From assembly GCA_018658605.1 (NCBI GenBank), contig JABHUV010000399.1, forward strand, positions 1 through 17,118: 17,118 nucleotides of DNA. Direction: 5' to 3'. The position numbers and the translations under genes were made by a program. Below the pieces are notes generated by a model. That model was not told the DNA's origin. It made no database searches and was given only the letters and a program-made list of their open reading frames with translations. Of the stretch, positions 1 through 6,544 are shown in pieces. The first letter of the stretch is position 1, and each line of letters opens with the position of its first letter. Source of the DNA: Planctomycetaceae bacterium (GTDB lineage: Bacteria > Planctomycetota > Planctomycetia > Pirellulales > Pirellulaceae).

Positions 1-197
1 GCTGGAGGTGTTGGATTGGCTGGCGCAGGAGTGTTATCTGGTGCAAAGGGGTTGTTACCCGCTGGAGGTGTTGGATTGGCTGGCGCAGGAGTGTTATCTG
101 GTGCAAAGGGGTTGTTACCCGCTGGAGGTGTTGGATTGGCTGGCGCAGGAGTGTTACCTGGTGCGAAGGGGTTGTCGCCCGCTGGAGGTGTTGGATT
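1..197 (-). repeat. 60-bp in-frame tandem repeat (3 full copies plus a 17-bp partial)
   Basis: Units 1-60 and 61-120 are identical. Unit 121-180 differs at four positions, and 181-197 is a partial copy. Translated on the minus strand each unit gives G[N/D]NPFAP[D/G]NTPAPANPTPPA (20 residues). The array touches the window edge, so the real copy number is unknown. An NPFAP motif also occurs once upstream in the same protein (SNPFAPSN, around nt 325-345), which may be the seed of the repeat. Confidence 0.95.
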
Positions 198-869
198 CAT
201 GGGAACTGGTGTTGGCGTTGGTGTGTTGTTTTGAACGTTGGCTAGCGGGTCTTTATCGTCAACGCCTAGGATTGGGTTTGATTTTGATGACGTGACATTT
301 GCGGGGTTGCTCTTAACTCCAGCGATGTTGCTGGGGGCAAATGGATTACTTTGGCGAATCGTAGTTTCAGCGTCCGCGGGAATACTTGGCGCCGTTTGGG
401 TTGGCTTGCGTAAAACCGTAGCTTCATCGCTTTGTTGTTGTTCGTAGCGAGCTTGTAAACGCATTTTTTCAGCAGCAGCTAAATCTAGACGAGCCTGTTT
501 ACGAAGCTTTTCGATTTGTAGTCGTGGTTGCCCTTGGATACGTTGCAACGCAGTAGATATTTGATAAACACCGCGGTCGTCTAGGGCTTCTACCGCGGCA
601 CCTTTTTTAAGATCCGCCAAACTAGCTTCGTCGTTTCCGAGTTTAGCGTTGGCTAGTCCCCGGAAGTAATACGAACGGGGGTCATCCGTATTTTTGCTGA
701 TGGTTGCTGTCAAATAACGAATGGCGGATTCATAGTCGCCGTTGTAATAGGCGTGGACACCCTGTCCATATAAGACTCGGTGTTGAGCGTCTTGCGCAAC
801 AACGCCAGGAATCAACAATGCAAATGTACAAATAGCTAAGATAGATGTAGTGCAATAGGCCCTAAGCAT
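1..869 (-). CDS. Secreted TPR protein with Pro/Asn-rich repeat tail (3' end outside window)
   Basis: Read from the ATG at 869-867, the frame stays open to the left edge (289 codons), so the gene is cut by the window. Residues 1-24 form a signal peptide (hydrophobic LAICTFALLIPGVVA, likely cleavage after VVA). Residues about 27-95 resemble two tetratricopeptide repeats (YGQGVHAYYNGDYESAIRYL, then YYFRGLANAKLGNDEASLADL). Next comes a Lys/Arg/Gln-rich, probably helical stretch (about 110-145), then a low-complexity Pro/Asn/Ala tail holding 20-residue tandem repeats. TPRs are protein-binding scaffolds, and the tail looks like a disordered spacer. An extracytoplasmic location is inferred from the signal peptide. 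A weak purine run (AAGGGAA) lies upstream of the start. The specific function is not recognised. The reading frame and signal peptide are clear; the role is not. Confidence 0.8.
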   Translation of the reverse strand, partial: MLRAYCTTSILAICTFALLIPGVVAQDAQHRVLYGQGVHAYYNGDYESAIRYLTATISKNTDDPRSYYFRGLANAKLGNDEASLADLKKGAAVEALDDRGVYQISTALQRIQGQPRLQIEKLRKQARLDLAAAEKMRLQARYEQQQSDEATVLRKPTQTAPSIPADAETTIRQSNPFAPSNIAGVKSNPANVTSSKSNPILGVDDKDPLANVQNNTPTPTPVPMNPTPPAGDNPFAPGNTPAPANPTPPAGNNPFAPDNTPAPANPTPPAGNNPFAPDNTPAPANPTPP

Positions 870-1063
870 AACAGGTTCCCTTTTGGGGTCATTGGACGTG
901 GTCGGCGTTAACAGTCATGTGCAAGTTAACGATTGTTAGAGAATCATAAAGATCGTCTAGGCACGTCAGTTCTATATTAAAAGATGGTTAGTTCAATACT
1001 ATTTAATCGTACCATTAAACGAATTGTACACGGTTAAATATATACTTTCACACCTAAAGAAGG

Positions 1064-1102
1064 AAAAAATACCTGTAGTAGGATGTCTTGTAGGCGGCAG
1101 GT
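1064..1102 (-). terminator. Possible intrinsic terminator, minus strand
   Basis: Reading the minus strand, ACCTG (1102-1098) can pair with CAGGT (1075-1071), followed by ATTTTTT (1070-1064). The stem is only 5 bp and the loop is 22 nt, so this is a weak candidate. It could end a long transcript of the gene ending at 1461. Confidence 0.3.
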
Positions 1103-1301
1103 GACACGACATTTTCATCTAACCGACATAACAGATATAACCGTTAGACTCGATATAAAGCTGCGCAAGATTGGTAAACAATTCCGGTAAGTTAATAAAT
1201 AAACGAAACAGCAACCGGGGTAAAGTGCGATGTATAGGTTGTAAGGGAAACGTAAGTAATATACGTTGTCTTTGCCGCCGGTCAGTTTGGCATGTTTTCG
1301 A

Positions 1302-1455
1302 TCACATTGGCCGTGATAAGTCCGGGTTGGGATTATCGAGTTTTAGAGATTGTATCACATGCGGTATGTAGCTTCCGCCGCTCGTCTTGGGAGACACGTG
1401 GTTTATTTCTTCAAAGACTCGATTATCCCGACCCGTTTTTATGCGCCGAATGTGA
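1302..1455. repeat. Long imperfect inverted repeat / possible structured RNA
   Basis: The core arms are 1323-1341 and 1417-1435: 19 positions with 17 Watson-Crick pairs, one G-U pair (plus-strand RNA) and one mismatch. Pairing resumes outside the core: ATAA 1316-1319 with TTAT 1439-1442, and TCACATT 1302-1308 with AATGTGA 1449-1455. The 75-nt interior can form two small hairpins: GCGG 1361-1364 with CCGC 1375-1378, and GTCT 1384-1387 with AGAC 1392-1395 around a TGGG loop. It begins 6 bp beyond the stop codon at 1461-1463. It could be a noncoding RNA, a structured 3' UTR or a MITE-like remnant. No second copy was noticed in the window. Confidence 0.6.
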
Positions 1456-1460
1456 CAATG

Positions 1461-2513
1461 CTACCACGCATTTTTTATTTCGATTGCGATTAGTGGATTA
1501 ACCATGGCTGCAGTTGCAATGTGTACTGCTTGAGCCCCGGCCGTCAAATATTCGCGCACATCCGCTACTGTGCTCACTCCGCCAACCCCGATAAGTTTGA
1601 TATCCAATTTGTGCTTGGCGATCATAGCATTCAATGACATGGTTTGAGCGACAGAAGCTTGTAGAGTTGCTTTACCGCAGATGCCGCGTCGCTGTCCGTC
1701 GAACATCAACTTGCCATTTTGGTCGAGAACTTGAGTGGCGATACTATTGGTCATTGCGAGGGCATCGACATATCCGTTTAGATGCTGGATTAGTTCTAGG
1801 GCTTCATCGTCATTATCCAAGCGTCCGATTTTTCCTATTAGCGGTGTGTCGCCAATGGCATCACGTATGATTTTAACCACAACTGCGCAATCTGCCGGAT
1901 TTTGAAATAGTTGTCCGTCACAGGTAGAAACATTGGGGCACGAGAAGTTGGCTTCGATGCAATCCGCCCCGCTTTCAACCGCCAGTCGCGCACACAGCGC
2001 ATAATCTTCTGCTAGCCGCTCAAGCGTCCAGTCAGGTTCGACTGTTCCAACGATGGAAACGGAAAGTACTGTATCACTGGGTAGTTGTTGACGAGTCTCG
2101 GCAATGTCCACTTGCCAATCATTAGGATCTTGGGAGGGCATACCGTAGGAGACAGCCCAACTCCCATCCATCGTAGTCGCTTGCGACACAGATTGTTCAC
2201 CGCCAAATAGAGATGCTGTATCGACGGGAACTAAATTTGGCAGCGGGTAGCATTCGCGGAACCCACTACGCACAGTTTTGTACGTAACGACATCAAAACC
2301 AAGACTAGCGTAATACAAACACCATTTTCCATTAAGTAATGGTCCTGCCGGAACACCTAATGGCGAATTGACCGGCAACCCGCAAAATGAAAACTTTCCC
2401 GCATTGGAAGATTTGGCAAAAACGGTTGGTACGGACAGGCTAACAGGCGCTGGGACATTTTCATAATTCCAGCGGTACGACTTCTGGGGATCATACGTTT
2501 GCACAGCGAGCAT
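1461..2513 (-). CDS. Dihydroorotate dehydrogenase-family flavoenzyme
   Basis: This 350-residue TIM-barrel flavoprotein belongs to the dihydroorotate dehydrogenase family, in which FMN-dependent enzymes oxidise dihydroorotate to orotate in pyrimidine synthesis. Seen motifs: SPLGVPAGPLLNG (50-62), EANFSCPN (187-194), GKIGRLDND (227-235), AMTNS (253-257) and the FMN phosphate-binding LIGVGGV near 310. SCPN carries Cys192 where class 1 enzymes have the catalytic base; class 2 enzymes have Ser. The protein is longer than typical class 1A enzymes (about 310), so the substrate is not certain and a related oxidoreductase is possible. In the minus strand it follows the DUF1080 gene after 11 bp. AGGA abuts the ATG with no spacing, so the GTG at codon 4 (2504-2502), 9 nt from that AGGA, is a reasonable alternative start. 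Confidence 0.8.
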   Translation of the reverse strand: MLAVQTYDPQKSYRWNYENVPAPVSLSVPTVFAKSSNAGKFSFCGLPVNSPLGVPAGPLLNGKWCLYYASLGFDVVTYKTVRSGFRECYPLPNLVPVDTASLFGGEQSVSQATTMDGSWAVSYGMPSQDPNDWQVDIAETRQQLPSDTVLSVSIVGTVEPDWTLERLAEDYALCARLAVESGADCIEANFSCPNVSTCDGQLFQNPADCAVVVKIIRDAIGDTPLIGKIGRLDNDDEALELIQHLNGYVDALAMTNSIATQVLDQNGKLMFDGQRRGICGKATLQASVAQTMSLNAMIAKHKLDIKLIGVGGVSTVADVREYLTAGAQAVHIATAAMVNPLIAIEIKNAW

Positions 2514-2524
2514 TCCTGCGTGAG

Positions 2525-3181
2525 TTAGTCGAGTCGTTTTACTCGGAGGTTTTTGAAGTAAACGACACTTTTGGGATCATGTGCTTGTAGGCAAAAAGTT
2601 CCCTCGCTCAATTTGCGTCCAGGTTGTTTCGCATTGGGAAGTTTTCCAGTCGGTTCGGTGTAGTCTACCTGTAGTTTTCCATCTAGCCAAATCTTAATCT
2701 GCTTGCCTTGCACGACAACACGAGTTTCATACCAGGTATTGTCTTTTACTGGTGGATCTGAAATATCAACAATTCCATATAGACCGCCCGATTTTTTCGG
2801 ATCTCCATGAGTTACGTTAACCTGAACCTCATAACCCTTTGATGGCCAGCCTTCATCTTGAAATGTGGTGTGAAAATAGATTCCAGCATTGCTACCTGGG
2901 GTAGTCATCACATCCACTTTTAATTCAAAATTCTTAAATGGTTGTTTGGTTTCGTAAAACAGGTGACTGCGTGGCCCATCAGAAACTAGCATGCCATCTT
3001 TGACAGACCAAGAATCTACATTTTCGCTGGCTTTCCAGCCCTTGAGATTTTTACCATTGAACAGCGATGTGAATCCTTTTTCTGCAGCTGTTAGTCCAGG
3101 GATTGTCACAAGAAATACGGCTAGGACAGCTAGGGCAACAAAATGAAAGGTTTTGTGATTTGAAATTCGATTTACAAACAT
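2525..3181 (-). CDS. Secreted DUF1080 protein (3-keto-disaccharide hydrolase type)
   Basis: This 218-residue protein has a signal peptide (hydrophobic FHFVALAVLAVFLVTIPGL, cleavage near TAA|E, residue 33). The mature part opens with the DUF1080 signature FTSLFNGKNLKGW (37-49), followed by a concanavalin-like beta-sandwich pattern: SDGPRSHLFYETKQPFKNFEL, then SNAGIYFHTT, GGLYGI and a closing YFKNLRVKRL strand. Members with known function hydrolyse glycosidic bonds of 3-keto-sugars, and the family is greatly expanded in planctomycetes. It lies between a Gfo/Idh/MocA dehydrogenase, the type of enzyme that makes 3-keto-sugars, and a DHOD-like gene, all on one strand. The substrate is unknown. An exact 12-bp palindrome sits 15 bp upstream of the start. 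The family call is strong; the enzymatic activity is inferred. Confidence 0.9.
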   Translation of the reverse strand: MFVNRISNHKTFHFVALAVLAVFLVTIPGLTAAEKGFTSLFNGKNLKGWKASENVDSWSVKDGMLVSDGPRSHLFYETKQPFKNFELKVDVMTTPGSNAGIYFHTTFQDEGWPSKGYEVQVNVTHGDPKKSGGLYGIVDISDPPVKDNTWYETRVVVQGKQIKIWLDGKLQVDYTEPTGKLPNAKQPGRKLSEGTFCLQAHDPKSVVYFKNLRVKRLD

Positions 3182-3195
3182 AATACAGGCTCTTT

Positions 3196-3207
3196 CTCTT
3201 ATAAGAG
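3196..3207. promoter_or_regulatory. 12-bp perfect palindrome upstream of the DUF1080 gene
   Basis: CTCTTATAAGAG is self-complementary and ends 15 bp before the start codon at 3181. It could be an operator half-site pair or a small mRNA hairpin near the ribosome site. Function is not shown. Confidence 0.3.
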
Positions 3208-3244
3208 GTTAATGGTGATTTGCGGGTCAATCGTAGGTATCGTA

Positions 3245-4441
3245 TTAGCGACGAGCGCGTTCGTGTTTTAGCGGCAACCAAGCGCCGTTTTCAGCGGAGC
3301 TGGCAACGCACTGTTGGATAAAGTACATTCCTTCAACTCCGTCGTGAACATTGGGAAACACAGTATCCCGGCGTTCGTATTCTCGATCCATCGCTCTATC
3401 TATCATAGCATCAAACGCTGAGCGATATACGTTGGCGAACGCTTCGAAAAATGCTTCGGGGTGTCCACTCGGTAACCGACAGGCACTGGCCCCAGCTTCG
3501 TTCATAAACGGCGCGTTGGGATCGCGAGTGTAAATTTTCCGCGGCTGTCCGTTTGCTCGCACAATCAATTGATTGGGTTCTTCTTGTCGCCATTGAATTG
3601 CACCAAGTGTCCCATCAATTTCGATGGATAGATCGTTTTCGCGGCCATGACTAATCTGCGACGCTGTTACGGTACCTAGTCCACCATTGTCAAATCGAAC
3701 AATAGCTGTACCATAGTCGTCCAGTTGACGGCCTTCTTCAAAGGTTTTTAAGTGACAGCTGATTTCGTCGGGCAGTAATCCAGTCATATATCGTCCCAGA
3801 TTATAAGCATGTGTAGCGATATCGCCAAAGCAACCGGCGGCACCACTTTTAGTTGGATCGGTTCTCCAAGCGGCTTGTTTTTGTTCATCTGTTTCCAGGC
3901 GAGTTCTTAACCAGCCTTGAATGTAATTTGAGCGAACGGCTTGGATTTCCCCTAATTCACCATTGAGTATCATTTCACGAGCTTGTCGCACTAGTGGATA
4001 CCCGGTGTAGTTATGTGAGACGGCGAATACAACGTTGGAGTGATCAACCGCAGTAGCCAGTTCTTCAGCTTGGCCCAAGTCAAATGTCATGGGTTTATCG
4101 CAGATCACATTGAATCCAGCCTCAACCGCAGCTTTTGCAATTTCAAAGTGGGTAAAGTTTGGAGTAGCGATGGAAACGAAGTCAATTCGTTCATCTTCTG
4201 GCAAACTCAATTCTGATTCGATTAATTCTTGGTAGCTTCCATAAGCACGATCTGCCGGAATGTCATAATCTGGTGCAGACGCTTTTGCTCGCTCGGGATT
4301 AGACGAAAGCGCGCCAGCCACTAAGGCCGCTCGGTTGTCAAGAACGGCTGCTGTGCAATGGACTCGCCCAATAAATGAACCTTGCCCGCCGCCGACTAAT
4401 GCCATGCGTAGTTTTCGGTTTAAGTCGTTGTTAGTGGCCAT
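3245..4441 (-). CDS. Gfo/Idh/MocA-family NAD(P)-dependent oxidoreductase
   Basis: This 398-residue protein has the two-domain Gfo/Idh/MocA plan. The N-terminal Rossmann fold carries MALVGGGQGSFIG (13-25). A DKP triplet (115-117) stands where most members have EKP, with the usual lysine kept. The C-terminal half has GDIATHAYNLGRY (206-218), with the conserved His211 region. Family members oxidise or reduce sugar and inositol hydroxyls; many planctomycete copies are thought to act on oligosaccharides through 3-keto intermediates. No Tat or Sec signal is visible, so it is probably cytoplasmic. The start is well supported by AGGAG (complement of 4447-4451) five bases before ATG. It leads a probable operon with the DUF1080 and DHOD-like genes (63 and 11 bp gaps). 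The exact substrate cannot be read from sequence. Confidence 0.92.
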   Translation of the reverse strand: MATNNDLNRKLRMALVGGGQGSFIGRVHCTAAVLDNRAALVAGALSSNPERAKASAPDYDIPADRAYGSYQELIESELSLPEDERIDFVSIATPNFTHFEIAKAAVEAGFNVICDKPMTFDLGQAEELATAVDHSNVVFAVSHNYTGYPLVRQAREMILNGELGEIQAVRSNYIQGWLRTRLETDEQKQAAWRTDPTKSGAAGCFGDIATHAYNLGRYMTGLLPDEISCHLKTFEEGRQLDDYGTAIVRFDNGGLGTVTASQISHGRENDLSIEIDGTLGAIQWRQEEPNQLIVRANGQPRKIYTRDPNAPFMNEAGASACRLPSGHPEAFFEAFANVYRSAFDAMIDRAMDREYERRDTVFPNVHDGVEGMYFIQQCVASSAENGAWLPLKHERARR

Positions 4442-4824
4442 TTCCGCTCCTGTTAATTTTTGCTTGGTTTGGTGGGGACGTAGATAAATACTACGACAGC
4501 TAAATCAAGCTAACGCATATCACCCACAATTTGATGTGATTAAGAACCTTCTTTCTTCTTTTCTATCATATCAAACGTGTTGATTAAACTCGGTCACAGC
4601 AGAACAATCACGAATGAGTACCAAATCATAGGTGTTTTCCTTTACGGCTAGTAGTCTACCACCAGCACTGGATGGGTCAAATATACTAGCACTGGTTATT
4701 TTTTGTGTAGGTTTTGCATATAATAGAAGCGAGTACTAGTATTGCATTGAGAATACATAAACCAGCATAATCTTAGTGGGTATGTTGTTCGTCAAGCACA
4801 ATAGCAATTGGAATTATTATTATT
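4442..4824. other. 383-bp divergent intergenic region
   Basis: This lies between two genes transcribed away from each other, so it should hold both promoters. Seen: a dyad CGTAG-ATAAATA-CTACG (4479-4495) upstream of the Gfo/Idh/MocA gene, the direct repeat AGCACTGG at 4664-4671 and 4688-4695, a TATAAT at 4719-4724, and (ATT)4 immediately before the ATG at 4825. No TPP riboswitch-like sequence was recognised upstream of the thi genes, and no small gene was found. Confidence 0.6.
4696..4724 (+). promoter_or_regulatory. Candidate sigma-70-type promoter for the thiS-thiG-dinG unit
   Basis: TATAAT at 4719-4724 is a consensus -10 box. The best-placed -35 is TTATTT at 4696-4701 (17-bp spacer), matching TTGACA poorly. 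The second AGCACTGG repeat (4688-4695) abuts the -35, where an activator or repressor might bind. Expected transcripts would carry a leader of about 95 nt before 4825. Confidence 0.4.
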
Positions 4825-5379
4825 ATGAAGAATAGATCTTTTGTATTAGGTGTTGGTTGCGGATTGTTGTTTGGCGTTGGCATGGTGATCGGCACGATTG
4901 TTGGAGTCAGCACTACCGCCACTCCAAACGCTTCCAGCGCTGGGTTTGAAATTGACGGGAAGGTCTTGCAGGCTGCGGCAGGTGATAGTTCCGATAAATT
5001 TGCGATTGCGACTGGGCTGATCTCAGATTCGGCTGAGGGTATATTTATGCTCGATGGCTTAACGGGTGATCTGCAATGTCTTGTACCCTACACTCGCACT
5101 GGTGCGTTTGGCGGAATATTCAAGACTAACGTGTTTCAAGACCTTAAAATCCAAGGCACCAAAACTCCCCGATTTATTATGGTCACGGGCAAAGCGAATT
5201 TTTCAGGCAACGCGCGCCCCGGTAATTGCATTGTCTACATTGTCGACGCATCCACCGGAAACTACGCAGCCTATGGGGTTCCTTGGAATCGTCAAATGGA
5301 AACAACAGGTCGAGCTCAGCAAGGCCAATTGCTTGGATTAACCTCTGGGCAAGCTCGTAATATCATGATTCGCCAATAG
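4825..5379 (+). CDS. Membrane-anchored or exported protein of unknown function
   Basis: This 184-residue protein is not recognised as a named family. Residues 5-30 form a Gly-rich hydrophobic segment (VLGVGCGLLFGVGMVIGTIVGV), either a signal anchor or a signal peptide. The remainder is a polar domain with beta-like stretches: FAIATGLISDSAEGIFMLDG, RFIMVTGKANF, CIVYIVDASTGNYAAYGVPW. It ends in LTSGQARNIMIRQ. The alternation of hydrophobic strands and Asp-x-x-Thr-Gly turns (DGLTGD, DASTGN) resembles beta-propeller-like repeats, but there is too little for a fold call. No clear Shine-Dalgarno site is seen, and (ATT)4 directly precedes ATG. Its stop overlaps the ribosome site of thiS, so it probably shares a transcript with thiS, thiG and dinG. 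A link to thiamine is not implied. Confidence 0.75.
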   Translation: MKNRSFVLGVGCGLLFGVGMVIGTIVGVSTTATPNASSAGFEIDGKVLQAAAGDSSDKFAIATGLISDSAEGIFMLDGLTGDLQCLVPYTRTGAFGGIFKTNVFQDLKIQGTKTPRFIMVTGKANFSGNARPGNCIVYIVDASTGNYAAYGVPWNRQMETTGRAQQGQLLGLTSGQARNIMIRQ

Positions 5380-5381
5380 GA
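5378..5381 (+). promoter_or_regulatory. Ribosome binding site of thiS
   Basis: AGGA lies 8 bases before the TTG at 5390 and overlaps the TAG stop (5377-5379) of the preceding gene. It supports a TTG start for thiS and suggests translational coupling. Confidence 0.55.
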
Positions 5382-5389
5382 TTGCCATT

Positions 5390-5590
5390 TTGATTGTTCA
5401 AGTGAACGAGCAAGCGGTTGAAACGACCACGGGTATCACGATTTTTGATCTGCTCAAACAGCTAGACATTACCACCCGACATATTGCAGTTGAAGTAAAT
5501 CTGAGCATTGTGCCGTTTGAATCCCATGGCGAAACTATATTGCATGATGGTGACCAGTTAGAGGTAGTAACGCTTGTTGGTGGTGGGTGA
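5390..5590 (+). CDS. thiS: Sulfur carrier protein ThiS
   Basis: This 66-residue ubiquitin-like protein carries sulfur, as a C-terminal thiocarboxylate, to ThiG for building the thiazole ring of thiamine. The family pattern is clear: an N-terminal beta hairpin (MIVQVNEQAVE), TTGITIFDLLKQLDI, IAVEVNLSIVPFE, DGDQLEVVTLVGGG, and the obligatory C-terminal Gly-Gly. Length is normal (about 65). The start codon appears to be TTG with AGGA 8 bases upstream; there is no in-frame ATG near the N terminus. thiG follows after 75 bp. That gap holds the small dyad GCCTA-G-TAGGC (5615-5625). The adenylating enzyme ThiF is not in the window. Confidence 0.93.
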   Translation: MIVQVNEQAVETTTGITIFDLLKQLDITTRHIAVEVNLSIVPFESHGETILHDGDQLEVVTLVGGG

Positions 5591-5665
5591 TTTATTTTTA
5601 ACACAACGAGCATCGCCTAGTAGGCAACAAAATCGATTAAAGTTAATGATAGGACTGTTAGAATA

Positions 5666-6544
5666 ATGGGGACTGTGGTAGCCAACGATTTGGATGTGGT
5701 CGCGATGGAAGATACCCTATTAAAGATTGGGCCATTTGAGCTCAATAGTCGTTTGATTGTAGGCAGCGGGCGCTATGAAAATGCGACGATGATGCGACAA
5801 GCTTTAGATCTTTCCGGATCAGATTGTATTACCGTTGCCATCCGGCGGGAACGACTGCATGACGCGTATGGCGATAATCTATTGGATCACATTGATTCTG
5901 ACCAAACAATTTTGCTTCCTAATACTGCAGGTTGCTATAGTGCCAAAGATGCAGTGCGGGTAGCGCATTTGGGCCGAGAAATACTTCGAGCGTTAGGTAA
6001 TCCAGGTGCGGATTGGGTGAAGTTGGAATGTTTAGGTGACAGTCGCACCTTATTACCGGATCCGATTTCTACGCTAGAGGCAACCAAACAACTTGTAGCA
6101 GATGGATTTCATGTATTGTGCTACACTACTGACGACCCAGTTACGGCTCGGCGATTAAAACAAGCGGGCGCCGCAGCAGTCATGCCCGCTGGCAGTCCTA
6201 TTGGCTCTGGGCAGGGCATCCTCAACCCCAACAATATTCGTATCATTTTGGAATACCTCAAAAATGAGGATCCAGAATATCCAGTGATTGTAGACGCAGG
6301 TATTGGCACTGCCAGTGATGTAGCAGTAGCCATGGAATTAGGTGCCGATGGCGTGTTGCTCAACACCGCAATAGCTCATGCTCGGCAACCGCTCGTCATG
6401 GCGACTGCTATGAGACACGCGACGATAGCGGGTCGTCAGGCTTTTCTCGCGGGTCGTATCCCTAAGCGACTTTATGCCGCCGCGAGCAGCCCCATGGAAG
6501 GTGTCATTGCGACCCATCCATTTCCTCGAAATGAAGTGAAATGA
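5666..6544 (+). CDS. thiG: Thiazole synthase ThiG
   Basis: ThiG joins 1-deoxy-xylulose 5-phosphate, dehydroglycine and sulfur from ThiS into the thiazole phosphate of thiamine. This is a cytoplasmic TIM barrel. Motifs: [12 protein letters not shown] (28-39), LLPNTAGCY (83-91), WVKLE (117-121) with Lys119 at the Schiff-base position, [13 protein letters not shown] (173-185), and [11 protein letters not shown] followed by DGVLLNTAI for phosphate binding. The first ATG (5666) gives 292 residues. The ATG at 5705 (residue 14, [17 protein letters not shown]) matches the usual family N terminus better and may be the true start; neither has a strong ribosome site. The stop overlaps the dinG start as ATGA. 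Neighbour thiS makes the assignment secure. Confidence 0.95.
   Translation: MGTVVANDLDVVAMEDTLLKIGPFELNSRLIVGSGRYENATMMRQALDLSGSDCITVAIRRERLHDAYGDNLLDHIDSDQTILLPNTAGCYSAKDAVRVAHLGREILRALGNPGADWVKLECLGDSRTLLPDPISTLEATKQLVADGFHVLCYTTDDPVTARRLKQAGAAAVMPAGSPIGSGQGILNPNNIRIILEYLKNEDPEYPVIVDAGIGTASDVAVAMELGADGVLLNTAIAHARQPLVMATAMRHATIAGRQAFLAGRIPKRLYAAASSPMEGVIATHPFPRNEVK

Larger units (their letters stand above)
870..1460. other. 591-bp noncoding region
   Basis: No convincing gene was found. Open frames here are short and lack ATG starts, ribosome sites or family similarity. The part next to 869 should carry the promoter of the TPR gene, but I see no clear -35/-10 pair. Visible structure: a small hairpin (AACGTA 1249-1254 with TACGTT 1262-1267), a possible minus-strand terminator at 1064-1102, and a large imperfect inverted repeat at 1302-1455, listed separately. 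No tRNA, RNase P, tmRNA or SRP RNA signature was recognised. Confidence 0.7.

Noticed and set aside
1..197. CRISPR-like tandem repeats
   Set aside because: Units are contiguous 60-mers without spacers, sit in an open reading frame and encode a regular 20-residue peptide repeat.
8..447. Plus-strand open frames across the repeat region
   Set aside because: They are shadows of the minus-strand TPR protein, which has a signal peptide, TPR motifs and a continuous frame of 289 codons.
1171..1371. 66-codon plus-strand frame with several Cys
   Set aside because: TTG start, no ribosome site, no recognisable family, and it runs into the inverted repeat; more likely chance.
1302..1455. Ordinary Rho-independent terminator of the DHOD-like gene
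   Set aside because: The loop is 75 nt, the T run (1436-1440) lies inside the structure on the wrong strand for that gene, and the arms are far longer than usual.
4442..4824. TPP riboswitch for the thi genes
   Set aside because: No CTGAGA or ACCTGATC-type core could be found by eye.
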